A stretch of DNA of 64,000 nt from Bacillus sp. JCM 19034 (GTDB lineage: Bacteria > Bacillota > Bacilli > Bacillales > Bacillaceae_D), in the NCBI RefSeq assembly GCF_001310635.1, contig NZ_BAXR01000013.1, positions 1-64,000 on the forward strand. Direction: 5' to 3'. The notes under the pieces were generated by a model, which saw only the letters and a program-made list of their open reading frames with translations, had not been told where the DNA came from and made no database searches. A program made the position numbers and the translations under genes. This document shows positions 21,427 to 30,854 of the stretch, in pieces (the stretch's first letter is position 1; each line of letters starts with the position of its first letter).

Positions 21427-23301
21427 ATGATTATATGTAGTGTAAATAAAATAGCCAAAATGTACGGAGGTAACTCCATTTTTGAAGATATTTCTTTTGA
21501 AATAAAAGAAAAAGAACGAGTTGGTCTAGTTGGTCGAAATGGTAGTGGGAAACAACGTTAATGAAAATGTTAGCTGGTGAAGAAACACCTGATATAGGAG
21601 AAATACACTGGAAGAAAGGGGCTAGCATAGGTTACTTAACACAGACCCGAGATTACGATGACCATACAACGCCAAAGGACGTATTTCGATCAGCCGTTAC
21701 TCCTCTACTACAGATGGAAGAAAGGATGAAACAGTTAGAGACTGAAATGGAAGTTGAGCCAAATTCGGATATACTTCAAAAGCTATTGAATGAGTATGGC
21801 AATATTCAAGACCAATTTACGATGTATGGAGGGTATGAAATAGAAGCAAATATTGAAAACATCGCCCGAGGCTTAAATGTTCAGAACTTACTTGATCTGC
21901 TTTTCCCAATTGAGTGGCGGAGAGAGAACGAAGGTTGGATTAGGGCTGATGCTATTAAAACAGCCTGACCTGTTATTATTGGATGAGCCGACTAACCATT
22001 TAGATTTACCGGCAGTTGAATGGCTTGGTACTTTTTTACGAGAATATTCGGGGACCATTCTAGTCATTTCACATGATCGCTATTTTCTTGATGAGGTCAT
22101 CAACAAGGTCATCGATTTAGAAGACGGAGAAGTAACGGTATACCATACTAATTTTACACGGTTTGTAAAAGAAAAAGAGGAGAGGCTTTTACTAGAATTT
22201 CAAGCTTATGAGGAACAGCAAAAGAAAATAAAAAAGATGAAAGAGGCGATCAAACGATTAAGAGATTGGGCGAATAGAGCCAATCCTCCAAATGCAGATT
22301 TGCATAGACGTGCAAGAAACATGGAAAGAGCATTAGAAAGAATGGAAAAGTTACAACGACCGATCTTGAATCGAAAGAAGATGAACCTAGAGATAGATTC
22401 CACAAACAGGAGTGGAAATGACGTGATCATGCTTACAAATGTTGCAAAACGTTTCGGTGATAAGGTGTTATTTGAGGAAGTAAATATACATCTATCCTAT
22501 CAAGATCGAGCTGCCGTAATAGGAGAAAACGGGACAGGCAAAACAACTTTGCTAAAATTAATACTTCAAGAACTAAATCCAGATAAAGGAGAGGTGCGGG
22601 TAGGTAGCAATGTCAAAATCGGATACTTATCTCAAAACGCTTTCTCTACAATTAAAGAGGAAACGGTGATTGAAACGTTTAGAGATGAGGTTCATGTGTC
22701 AGAAGGAGAAGCAAGACGGATTTTAGCGAGGTTTATGTTTTATGGATACGACGTTTTTCAAAAGGTCTCTCAGCTAAGTGGGGGCGAGAAAATGAGGCTA
22801 CGATTAGCCCAATTAATGTATCAAGATCTTAATTTGCTTATTTTAGATGAACCGACGAACCATTTAGATATTGAATCAAGAGAAGTGTTGGAAGAAGCTC
22901 TCGAAAATTTTCAAGGAAGCTTATTAACAGTCTCACATGATCGCTATTTTCTTAACAAGCTATTTGATAAGATTTATTGGATAGAAGATAAGAAGGCACA
23001 TTGCTTTTGTGGAGACTATACGTGGGCGAAGGGAAAAATGGCTCAACAAAGAGAAAACTCCATTCGAGTAAATATAGTAAATAAGAAGGGGACAACCCGC
23101 AAACAAAAGGGAGGGATAACAAAAAAGAGTGTAGACAATGCAAGCTTGGAAAAGGACTTAGCTTCATTAGAGGAACGAATTATACAGTTAGACAAAAGGT
23201 TAATGGAAGTAGCAGATTTGGAATTAATACAACAGTTGTATAAAGATAAACAAGATTTAGAACAGAAATGGGAAGAAATTTGTGATCAGTTAGATAATTA
23301 A
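21427..23301 (+). CDS. ABC-F ATPase, probable ribosome-protection (antibiotic resistance) protein (two frame breaks)
   Basis: About 626 residues with two ABC domains and no membrane segment. First domain: RVGLVGRNGSGK, then LSGGERTKVG and LLLLDEPTNHLD. Second: AAVIGENGTGKTTLLKL, QLSGGEKMRLRLAQLMY, LLILDEPTNHLDIESRE. Between them lies a basic helical linker (KKMKEAIKRLRDWANRANPP), the element that reaches the peptidyl-transferase centre in ABC-F proteins. A coiled-coil tail closes the protein. Frame breaks: near 21554 (one A missing in the Walker A Lys-Thr) and near 21905. TAAGGAGG precedes ATG. The attenuator-type leader suggests antibiotic-inducible expression; housekeeping ABC-F roles remain possible. 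Confidence 0.88.
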
Positions 23302-23323
23302 ATGGAAAGTAGGATTGGTAGAC

Positions 23324-23785
23324 ATGGAAAATAAATCGGTTACGCAAATATGGGAGAGCTACAAAAAAGTAAACCCTCATGCTGCAAAAGAGTATGTTGC
23401 TTGGGCATTTGGAGATTCAAAGGAAATGGCTGATGAGCTTGCAAAGTTAGTAATAGAAGGAACAAAAACAGCGACCTCATCAAATTACACGTTATATGAA
23501 TTGGAAAAGGAAGAATTGCCAAAAGTAGGCTTACTCAATATCATTCTTGATGGCGATGGAAAAGCTGTCGCAATTGCAGAAACAACCTCAGTCGAAGTTA
23601 TACCTTTTGATCAAGTTACAGAAGAACACGCCTATTTGGAGGGGGAAGGTGACCGTTCATTACGTTATTGGCGTGATGTACACGAAGCCTTTTTCAAAAA
23701 GGAGTTTGAAGCGATCGATCAAGAGTTTGACTACAAAATTCCAGTTGTTTGTGAAAGATTCAAATTGGTGTATGCAAAAGAATAG
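23324..23785 (+). CDS. ASCH-domain protein
   Basis: About 153 residues. The ASCH beta-barrel signature is seen in LVIEGTKTATSSNYTLYELE, VGLLNIILDGDGKAVAIAET, and the C-terminal EEHAYLEGEGDRSLRYWRD. The domain is related to PUA and thought to bind RNA or modified nucleosides; no function can be assigned. ATG 23324 is used. It lies 22 bp after the ABC-F stop, so it may be read from the same transcript. Confidence 0.85.
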   Translation: MENKSVTQIWESYKKVNPHAAKEYVAWAFGDSKEMADELAKLVIEGTKTATSSNYTLYELEKEELPKVGLLNIILDGDGKAVAIAETTSVEVIPFDQVTEEHAYLEGEGDRSLRYWRDVHEAFFKKEFEAIDQEFDYKIPVVCERFKLVYAKE

Positions 23786-24286
23786 TAGTGGGTTTTTGCT
23801 ATTCTGATAATTGTTGCCATAGCAAAAACATAATGGACTTCTATAGCTGCAATATATGGTATAATTTTGTATAAATTAACAAATGTGGACAAAAGTCATG
23901 GTACAATGATCTATTTTAGGTGATGTTAACGGGAAGCTTTTATAAAACAACCAGTAATAAGAAAGTATTAATAAGATTATATGTAACAACGAGATAAATC
24001 TTTTTGAAAAGAGGGGGATGATTCCTCTCTTTTTTTCAAACGATAAAAACGGAGGGACAATCGAATTTTGTTCATTTTATAGTCCTGTTTTCAACAAAGA
24101 GCTTTCAAGGGGGCTTCAATAGAAATGGAGCTGTCCTATTTAGTTCGAAAAATGAGACGTTCGCGTTAATTCGTACGTATATATACAAGTAATCAGTAGT
24201 TCAAAGGAAGGTGAAAAGCTTGGTGTTAGGATAGGGATTTTTAGAAGGCATAAAGAAAGTCAAAGAATTATTGAGGTGGTGTAACG
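23786..24286. other. Intergenic region with two hairpins, no gene
   Basis: A perfect 11-bp inverted repeat (GTTTTTGCTAT at 23792-23802, ATAGCAAAAAC at 23819-23829) follows the ASCH gene. A second hairpin with a long T-run is at 24010-24037. The rest is AT-rich and contains no frame with a ribosome binding site. Confidence 0.5.
24010..24037 (+). terminator. Intrinsic terminator
   Basis: AGAGG (24010-24014) pairs with CCTCT (24024-24028) and is followed by nine T residues. It probably ends a short transcript of unknown nature from 23.8-24.0 kb or readthrough from the ASCH gene. Confidence 0.6.
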
Positions 24287-25777
24287 ATGGATACATATAT
24301 AAAACAACCTGCAAGAAAAAAGTATAAAAAAGCGTATAAATCGAAGTCGCTTCCGGTATATCCTATATTTCAATCACAGGAGGTTGAGATTCGGGGACAA
24401 AGGTTTGTTATGGTTGGCCAATATCTCCTGCCACACTCGCCCTTTTTTTCTCGTTTTGATCTGTTAGATCAACAGCTTACGAGTATTAATCACGAAGCAG
24501 GGAAAGAGGTTTATGAGATTTTGGCTAGATTGCAGGTGATGCCTTTAATGCAAAAGCTAAAGGCTCCACTAGAAGCACAAAAAGGAATGGAGATAGAGAA
24601 CATCCAAAATGAAATCGATGAGGTACTCGTTGGACATTCAAACATAACAAGAATGGTGCTCGCATTGGAACAATTGTCTGATTACGCAGTGTCCCTACGT
24701 GGGAAGCCGATTTTAGAAGAGTGTGATCATGAACCGTTTCAAGAAAAGTGGCAGGCATTTTGGACGCTATACGAAGAGAGAAGCAGTTATTTACGTCGGA
24801 TGTCTCCACAGTTTGTAGAAAAAAAGAGTCTTTTCCAAGAGGCGACACAAGCTGAACAAAAATTGTTTTCTGCATTGCTAGAAGAAGCATGGGTTTTAAA
24901 CCAACTGTTTACTTGTTTGGCTCCTTCTGAAGAGGCCCAATTCAATACGATTGATGAATTAATCGAATGGAGCTATAAGCTAGGACGGATTAATCCAGGA
25001 GATGAGCTAGATGTTGCTCTTACTAAGTTTGAATGGATTTCATATAAACCGTTAAAGCTGTTACTACTATTCTTTTATTGGATTGTAATGCCATTAATTC
25101 TGATTATCTTTGTCATTGAATTTACGTTTGAAGTTCTCTTGTTTCCCGCAATCGTTCTTTTTCTTTACCGCCCGATGTACAATCAATTTGTGAAGAGACT
25201 TCAATTACAGAAATCAGCGAAGGTGGAGCGTATCAATCAAGAGAGATTAAAAGAAATCGAATTTGATCAGCCAAATTTGAGTGAGCAAATGCCGAGCCCA
25301 GATACGAAATCAAGTAAAAAACAGGCGAGCCAGCAGGAAAGTAAAGAATTGTTTTCTGTTAATGGAACGGTGTTAAATTACGCGTTAATGGCTTTTTATT
25401 TTACATTTGCTAGTTTAATTCTTACGCTTTTTTTTGGGTTTACAAATGGTTGGGGGAACACAGAAACGAAAGTGACGCTTATTGTGACAATTATATTAGG
25501 GGTATTCAGCATTTGTCTTCCTTATCTGAGGCTTTCAGTAAGAAAAATTACGTTGCAGGATGATGGTTTACTGCTTGGTAAATTCAAGGTCTATGCCAAA
25601 CTAATTAATGAGGTTATATGGGATAAAGAAAGTGGACAAATCACAATTAAGCACGCTGACCACGACGTAGATACGTCATTAATTATTAATAAAGCTATGC
25701 GGAAACAAACGGAAGAGGAATTAAGAAACTGGATAGACGTTGTTGACGTTCCTTATCGTGAAGGAAAAAAGAAGTGA
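24287..25777 (+). CDS. Large membrane protein of unknown function
   Basis: An intact 496-residue protein. The first 240 residues are soluble and mostly helical (EAGKEVYEILARLQVMPLMQ, NITRMVLALEQLSDYAVSLR). Two adjacent membrane segments follow at about 258-300 (LLLLFFYWIVMPLILIIFVI, FEVLLFPAIVLFLY), then a charged linker. Two more membrane segments occur at about 365-415, with a short PH-like tail (ITLQDDGLLLGKFKVYAKL). GAGGTGGTG precedes ATG. No family is recognised; it stands alone between terminators. Confidence 0.75.
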   Translation: MDTYIKQPARKKYKKAYKSKSLPVYPIFQSQEVEIRGQRFVMVGQYLLPHSPFFSRFDLLDQQLTSINHEAGKEVYEILARLQVMPLMQKLKAPLEAQKGMEIENIQNEIDEVLVGHSNITRMVLALEQLSDYAVSLRGKPILEECDHEPFQEKWQAFWTLYEERSSYLRRMSPQFVEKKSLFQEATQAEQKLFSALLEEAWVLNQLFTCLAPSEEAQFNTIDELIEWSYKLGRINPGDELDVALTKFEWISYKPLKLLLLFFYWIVMPLILIIFVIEFTFEVLLFPAIVLFLYRPMYNQFVKRLQLQKSAKVERINQERLKEIEFDQPNLSEQMPSPDTKSSKKQASQQESKELFSVNGTVLNYALMAFYFTFASLILTLFFGFTNGWGNTETKVTLIVTIILGVFSICLPYLRLSVRKITLQDDGLLLGKFKVYAKLINEVIWDKESGQITIKHADHDVDTSLIINKAMRKQTEEELRNWIDVVDVPYREGKKK

Positions 25778-25785
25778 AATGTAGG

Positions 25786-25826
25786 AAAAAGGTTCATTTG
25801 GGTACGCTCAAATTCACCTTTTCTTT
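25786..25826 (+). terminator. Terminator
   Basis: AAAAGG..CATTTG pairs with CAAAT..CACCTTTT with a 2-bp internal mismatch, followed by a T-rich tail, just after the gene ending at 25777. Confidence 0.55.
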
Positions 25827-25955
25827 TATAAGTACTGAGAAATTAAAGGATTATACTTAATTTAACGAAGCAAGAGAATAACAGAAACTTCCCCCATTCA
25901 TAACCAATAGAATGCAAAAGTAGTATGCTGATTATTGAAAGTGAGGTAATGTAGA

Positions 25956-26144
25956 ATGGATGTTTCATGGGGTTCAGTAATTTATCAAATCGTAGCGTTT
26001 GGACTAATGGTTTTATTTATAGTATCGTTCACACTTTTTATTAGAAGGTTACTTTTGAATTCAGCTGAAAAAAATAATCAGCTTAAAGAAATTGGCCGGA
26101 AATTAGATAAGATAATAGAAATATTGGAAAAGGATAAAAGATAA
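25956..26144 (+). CDS. Small membrane protein, DUF4083-like
   Basis: 62 residues: one membrane segment (IVAFGLMVLFIVSFTLFIRR) followed by a short amphipathic helix (EIGRKLDKIIEILEKDKR). GTGAGG precedes ATG. Length and layout match the DUF4083 family of Bacillus small proteins, whose role is unknown. Confidence 0.7.
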   Translation: MDVSWGSVIYQIVAFGLMVLFIVSFTLFIRRLLLNSAEKNNQLKEIGRKLDKIIEILEKDKR

Positions 26145-26285
26145 TTGCGTCCTGAAATTTTCAATTATATGTGAAACTATACAATTAAAGTAACGGGTAG
26201 CACGTGTTCTCCGAACGAGACAGAATAGTAAATAATTTGATTTACAATACTTGTTAACGATGATATTATAATAAACAATATTAAA

Positions 26286-26560
26286 GGCAATGAAGAGAAG
26301 AGTAGATAAATAAATTCTTTACAGAGAACTCCAGTTGGCTGAAAAGGAGTAAGAAAATGTTTATTGAACCAAGTCTCTGAGCATTACATTGGAACCTAAC
26401 AAGGGGATAGTGTAACAGGAGCTCCTGTTATAGAGCTAGGGTATAAGCACTTTAGTGTCGTACCTGATAAGATTAATATGGTGACATATTAATAAACTGG
26501 GGTGGCAACACGACGATAATCTCGTCCCCAAGACGAAAGTCTTGGGGATGGGATTTTTTT
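26286..26560 (+). promoter_or_regulatory. T-box leader, specifier probably CAA (tRNA-Gln)
   Basis: Stem I carries the AGTA motif of the specifier loop (26301-26304) and the AGAGA motif (26323-26327). The opposite strand of the loop is GAACCAAGT (26366-26374). The T-box sequence GGGGTGGCAACACG is at 26499-26512. A 16-bp terminator (26519-26534 with 26539-26554, GAAA loop) plus T-run follows; TGGGG at 26498 can instead pair with CCCCA at 26526 to form the antiterminator. Aligned to the glyQS layout, the specifier is CAA at 26370-26372 (Gln). UGGC in the bulge would pair with a G73 discriminator, which tRNA-Gln has. ACC, CCA and AAC are less likely alternatives. Confidence 0.88.
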
Positions 26561-26596
26561 GTTGGTTAAAATGAACAATGTAGAGGAGGTTTATTA

Positions 26597-27855
26597 ATGA
26601 ATATCAGAAAATTAGCTGATCAATGGAAGTATCCATCAATTTTATTATTTGGTATAGGAATTTCAAATATTGGGGCATGGGTATATTTTCTTGCTTTAAA
26701 TCTAATCGTTTTTAATATGACAGGTTCTCCCCTTGCAGTAGCAGTTCTTTATATTATTAAGCCTTTGGCTACGTTATTTACTAATTTATGGGGAGGGAGT
26801 GTCATTGACCGGATAAATAAAAAGCTTCTCATGGTTACTTTAGATATTATCCAGGGAACTCTTATTACTTGTTTAGCATTTTTCACTAATACATTGTGGA
26901 TCATTTATTTACTCGTCTTTGTTATTAATATGGCTTCATCTTTATATGGTCCAACTTCGGTTAGTTATATTACTAGGTTAATTCCCACCGAACAAAGGAA
27001 ACGGTTTAATTCTTTAAGAAGTTTACTTGATTCTGGTGCATTCATACTTGGTCCAGCGATTACAGGGGTGCTATTTATGATTGGTACACCTATTTACGCT
27101 ATTTTTATTAATGCGATTGCTTTCTACTTTTCAGCTTTAGTCACCTTATTTATGCCGAATGTAGAAAAGCATCGAGTTAGCAAATCATCAAATCAGAGAT
27201 TATCACTTAGCTTATTAAAGCAAGATTGGAAAGAGGTATTACAATTTAGCCGTCAGTTTTTGTATGTCATGACTGTTTATTTTCTATTTATTGCTTTCAT
27301 TGTCATGCAAACGGCTATTGACTCACTAGAAGTAGCTTTCTCAAAAGAAGTTATTTCTTTATCAGATGGCGAATATGGCTTTCTTGTGAGCATTGCAGGT
27401 GCAGGAATTCTCGTAGGTTCTTTGATGAATGTCCTATTCACAAAAAATTCGCGGTTTCTTTACTCATTGGGATAGGATCAGTCATGGTATCAGTAGGATA
27501 CATTATTTTTGCATTCTCTAATACTTTCTTGAGTGCATCCGTGGGGGTATTTATACTAGCATTTTCACTTGCCTTCGCAAACACTGGTTTTTACACATTT
27601 TATCAAAATAACATTCCAGTTGAAGTCATGGGGCGGGTAGGAAGTATTTACAATTTTGTAGAAGCTTTATTAATCATAGTGATAACTTTTATATTTGCTG
27701 TAGCCTCTCAATTAATATCCATTAAGTTTGTTGTTGTCTTTGGTGCAATTTCTATGTTCTTACTAACGATTGCAATATTGTTATTTAGTATTCAACCGTC
27801 AAAGAGTAAATACTACAGAGCTACTGTGGCAGAAGTGAAAGAAGTCATTTCATAA
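26597..27855 (+). CDS. MFS transporter under T-box control (one frame break)
   Basis: About 419 residues with roughly 12 hydrophobic helices, of the drug-exporter-like MFS group (GISNIGAWVYFLALNLIVFN, WGGSVIDRINKKLLMVTLD with the conserved loop 2-3 motif). A six-A run near 27448 breaks the frame; with one more A it reads FTKKFAVSLLIGIGSVMVSV. GGAGG precedes ATG. The T-box leader immediately upstream implies expression when a tRNA, probably tRNA-Gln, is uncharged. That points to transport of an amino acid, peptide or related compound rather than a drug, but this is inference. Confidence 0.88.
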
Positions 27856-28001
27856 CCATAGTAAGATGGCAAAAATAGAGAGAAAATTGGCAGATAAATA
27901 TAGAACTAAATGTTGTGCTTAAGACATTGGAGCCTTAGTTAAATAAAACCATAGATTATTAATCGACGTATTGTTAAATTTTTACATACAGTATATTTTA
28001 G

Positions 28002-28025
28002 CCCCGTCCTAAATTTAGAACGGGG
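28002..28025. terminator. Hairpin between convergent units
   Basis: CCCCGT (28002-28007) pairs with ACGGGG (28020-28025) around an inner CTAAATTTAG palindrome. It lies between the convergent MFS and ABC permease genes and probably terminates one or both. Confidence 0.5.
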
Positions 28026-28063
28026 TTGCTTGGTTTATACATTATAGTATGTACATGTTTCTA

Positions 28064-28153
28064 TTAGCTCTTACATTCACTGCCATTGCCGCAAGGCCTT
28101 CGTTTCCTACCTTTCTTTTCCTCGAATAGAAAAGGAAGCTTACCACCCTTCAC
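28064..28153 (-). CDS. Possible tiny basic, Cys-containing peptide (29 residues)
   Basis: GTG start with a weak ribosome binding site; the sequence includes FEEKKGRKRRPCGNGSECKS. It lies 28 bp beyond the ABC permease stop on the same strand, so could belong to that operon. No family is recognised, and it may be a chance or residual frame. Confidence 0.2.
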   Translation of the reverse strand: MKGGKLPFLFEEKKGRKRRPCGNGSECKS

Positions 28154-28181
28154 TCAAACCTGTGGTCATATACGATAGCTT

Positions 28182-29060
28182 CTAAAATGCCCCTCGCCTT
28201 TTAAAAATCAGAATTGAAACGAAACAAAGGACAATAGCTGTCACAAGAATAATTAAAATATTGACTGTACTACTAATCAACACACCATTCATCTCGTAAA
28301 TGACACCAAAGTCTAATTTATAGTTTTCTACAAAATCAATAGGAGCATCTTTAAATACGGTTTGTATGGAATCATTCATGATCACATCACGTAAAAGAAC
28401 CGTTGTATGACTAATTGGGAAATACATGATAAGGTTTTGAGCAAATGTGGGTAAAAGTCCTAGAGGAACATACACGCCACATAAAAAACCAATTAGTGTA
28501 CCAACAATCGTACTAAGTGTTGAAAACGCTCCTTGCGATTTCACAAATTGAATAATGAATAAATTGAACATGCTAGCGAGAAATACAGATAATAATAGAA
28601 TGCCAATCATTTTATATAACACATGAAAACTGAACCAATTTCCACCTGTCGCTACTAAATATAATTGACTACCTAGCAAGGCAATGAACGTGAAAATGAT
28701 ACCAACAATAAATGCACTAAACACATAGCTTAATAATAGGGAAGGTCGTGAAATCGGTGCGGTTAAGAAGTCTGCCGTTACTTTTGTTTGTATATCTTGA
28801 ACCATAACACTAAAAGCTCCAAGCGTCGCTGTTACAGCAACCATTGACAGTAGTCCAGCCACAAGCCACTCATTTACCATGATTTCTATCTCTGGAGTTA
28901 CTCCTGTAACTTTCCCAATCGAATCAACTTGCATTTTTTGTAAAAATAAAGCGTATAATATGACAACAATGAGTATGGATAAAAGAGAGAAGAAGACAAG
29001 AGTCCGATCTCGGAAAAAGACTTTCAGATTCCGCTTAACTAAGCTAACTAGTGAGGTCAA
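28182..29060 (-). CDS. ABC-2 type exporter permease
   Basis: About 292 residues with six membrane segments in the ABC-2 layout (LVFFSLLSILIVVILYALFL, VAGLLSMVAVTATLGAFSVM, LLLSVFLASMFNLFIIQFV, VGTLIGFLCGVYVPLGLLP). TTG at 29058-29060 is chosen, 8 nt after GGAGG; it overlaps the end of the ATPase gene by 17 nt, implying translational coupling. A large extracytoplasmic loop precedes the last helix. It forms an exporter with the ATPase upstream. Confidence 0.85.
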   Translation of the reverse strand: MTSLVSLVKRNLKVFFRDRTLVFFSLLSILIVVILYALFLQKMQVDSIGKVTGVTPEIEIMVNEWLVAGLLSMVAVTATLGAFSVMVQDIQTKVTADFLTAPISRPSLLLSYVFSAFIVGIIFTFIALLGSQLYLVATGGNWFSFHVLYKMIGILLLSVFLASMFNLFIIQFVKSQGAFSTLSTIVGTLIGFLCGVYVPLGLLPTFAQNLIMYFPISHTTVLLRDVIMNDSIQTVFKDAPIDFVENYKLDFGVIYEMNGVLISSTVNILIILVTAIVLCFVSILIFKRRGAF

Positions 29061-29981
29061 GATTACCGCCTCCTTTTTCAATGATACGAATAAACACATC
29101 ATCTAACGTATCTTTAATGACTTCAAAAGATGCTAAAAAAGGTTCAGCACTTTTTAGAATAGACAGTGCCTGTATCGTTCTCTCGACTTTAATCGTATAA
29201 ATGTTTATTTTCTTAGAAAAAGATATCCCCATTTCGTGAAGCCACTGTTCTCCTATCACCTCATTGCTAAATTCTAATTTTAATTGGATGTAAGCGTATT
29301 TTGCTTTTAATTCATCAGGAGTTCCCTTTTCGATAATCTTTCCATTCTGTAAAACAACAACTTGATCAGCAACAGCTGCTTCTTCCATATAGTGAGTCGT
29401 TAAAATGACTGTCATATTGGATTCCTTCTGCATTTTCTTTATCGTTTCCCAAACAAATTTACGAATTTGAGGATCAAGACCTGTTGTTGGCTCATCCAAA
29501 AAGAGAATTTCAGGTTTATGAATTAAGGCACGTGCTATGTCTGCTCGACGCTTTGCCCACCCGATAATGCACCATACTTTTTATGTTGTATATCTTCTAA
29601 CTGTAAATAACTAGAGACGAATTGATAATTCTCGGCTAGATCACCCTTACTTAAATGATAGATACGTCCACGATGGATAATGTTTTCATAGACCGTAAGT
29701 TTTGGATCAAGCAAACTTTGTTGGAAAACAACACCTATCGATTTACGTATTAGGTCATTATGTTCTTTTTGATCTAACGTAAAGTCTGTCATCTTAACCA
29801 TTCCGCTTGATTTTTTAAGTAATGTACATAAAATCTCGATTGTCGTTGACTTCCCTGCACCATTAGTGCCTAAAAGTGCAAACATTTCTCCTTTATTAAC
29901 GCGTAAGGAGATTCCCTTTAATGCTTCAACCGTTCCATAAGATTTCGTTAAGTTTTGAACCTCAATAGCGAGATGAGACAT
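29044..29981 (-). CDS. ABC exporter ATPase (one frame break)
   Basis: About 312 residues. Walker A LLGTNGAGKSTT, Q-loop VVFQQSLLDPKLTV, signature LSGGQ, Walker B ILFLDEPTTGLD, and H-loop LTTHYMEEA are all visible, with the C-terminal extension of drug/lipid exporters of the DrrA/NodI type. The frame breaks near 29560 right after the signature; one more A would give SGGQKRRADIARALIHKPEI. The ATG overlaps the DUF3021 stop (TAATG). Partner of the ABC-2 permease. Confidence 0.9.
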
Positions 29982-30406
29982 TAGACATTATTCCTCCTTT
30001 TTTGAATTTCATGGTTTATTTTTTTTAAATCTTTCTTTAAAAGGAGCATGAAAATGATCCAACTGATCAAATAGATAATAAAAATAGAAAGGAATAGACT
30101 TACAACAGTAGTTACATGAGACATGTCATACCATTCACCAAAATAGCCCGCGACAAACACAACGAATGTAATTGCTGATATATGTATAAATAACCTTAGA
30201 GCAAAATTTAAACGCTCAACATTAAAAATAATTGAAATCAACCCGATAACGATACCTAGAATAGCTGCTATCAACCACTGTTTAAAAAGCTCTTCCCCTG
30301 TTAGCGTAGCATTTGGGATCGCTAAAACGGTAAATGTCATTATCGTATATGAAGAACTTAGCCCAATTAGCAGCCCAATAATGGCAGATCTAAGGATGTT
30401 CATCAT
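29981..30406 (-). CDS. DUF3021 membrane protein, probable partner/antagonist of the LytTR regulator
   Basis: About 141 residues with four membrane segments (AIIGLLIGLSSSYTIMTFTV, QWLIAAILGIVIGLISIIF, LFIHISAITFVVFVAGYF, LFLSIFIIYLISWIIFML). ATG at 30404-30406 follows GGGAGG by 7 nt; that site overlaps the LytTR stop. LytTR-DUF3021 pairs are known as LytTR regulatory systems in streptococci (BrsRM type), where the membrane protein holds the regulator inactive. That role is inferred here from gene order. Confidence 0.8.
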   Translation of the reverse strand: MMNILRSAIIGLLIGLSSSYTIMTFTVLAIPNATLTGEELFKQWLIAAILGIVIGLISIIFNVERLNFALRLFIHISAITFVVFVAGYFGEWYDMSHVTTVVSLFLSIFIIYLISWIIFMLLLKKDLKKINHEIQKRRNNV

Positions 30407-30407
30407 C

Positions 30408-30854
30408 TTAATTCCTCCCAATGCCTAAGCGGCTTTTTAATTCTTTTAAATATTTGCGACTGACATGTACAGATGATTCATCATCTAATATCACTTCAGT
30501 CGAACCTAGACGTCCCAATTGAATAGAAGTAATTTTATCAATATTAACAAGTGTTGATTTACTAACACGAACAAAATCTTGTGCAAGTATAGTCTCAAGC
30601 TCATACAATTTACGCTTCGATTCAAATTCATGTTCGGCTGTGTATAAATACACTTTCGTACCTTCTGCAAAAATGTAGTAGATGTCTTGAATTTTCACCA
30701 GATGAATATCCTGCTGCAAATAACCATCAATGGCATTCATTTGTGTTACCTGTAACTGCTTCATTAAACGTTCAATTTGTTCGTTGTACTCACTAGCACA
30801 TATATGAACTTCAGTTTCCTCGAATTTATCATCGATTTGTAAATGAATCTTCAT
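30408..30854 (-). CDS. LytTR-family DNA-binding regulator
   Basis: About 148 residues. A short N-terminal part precedes the LytTR domain (about 45-145: IVKIQDIYYIFAEG-like strand, KRKLYELETILAQDFVRVSK, LVNIDKITSIQLGRLGSTEV, VHVSRKYLKELKSRLG). It has no receiver domain, so it is not a classical response regulator. ATG 30854 lies behind GGAGAGG. First gene of a four-gene operon with DUF3021 and an ABC exporter, which it probably autoregulates. Confidence 0.9.
   Translation of the reverse strand: MKIHLQIDDKFEETEVHICASEYNEQIERLMKQLQVTQMNAIDGYLQQDIHLVKIQDIYYIFAEGTKVYLYTAEHEFESKRKLYELETILAQDFVRVSKSTLVNIDKITSIQLGRLGSTEVILDDESSVHVSRKYLKELKSRLGIGRN

Noticed and set aside
29044..29981. Two separate ABC ATPase half-genes
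   Set aside because: One frame holds everything to the signature motif and the next resumes immediately with the Walker B region, so it is one gene with a lost base.
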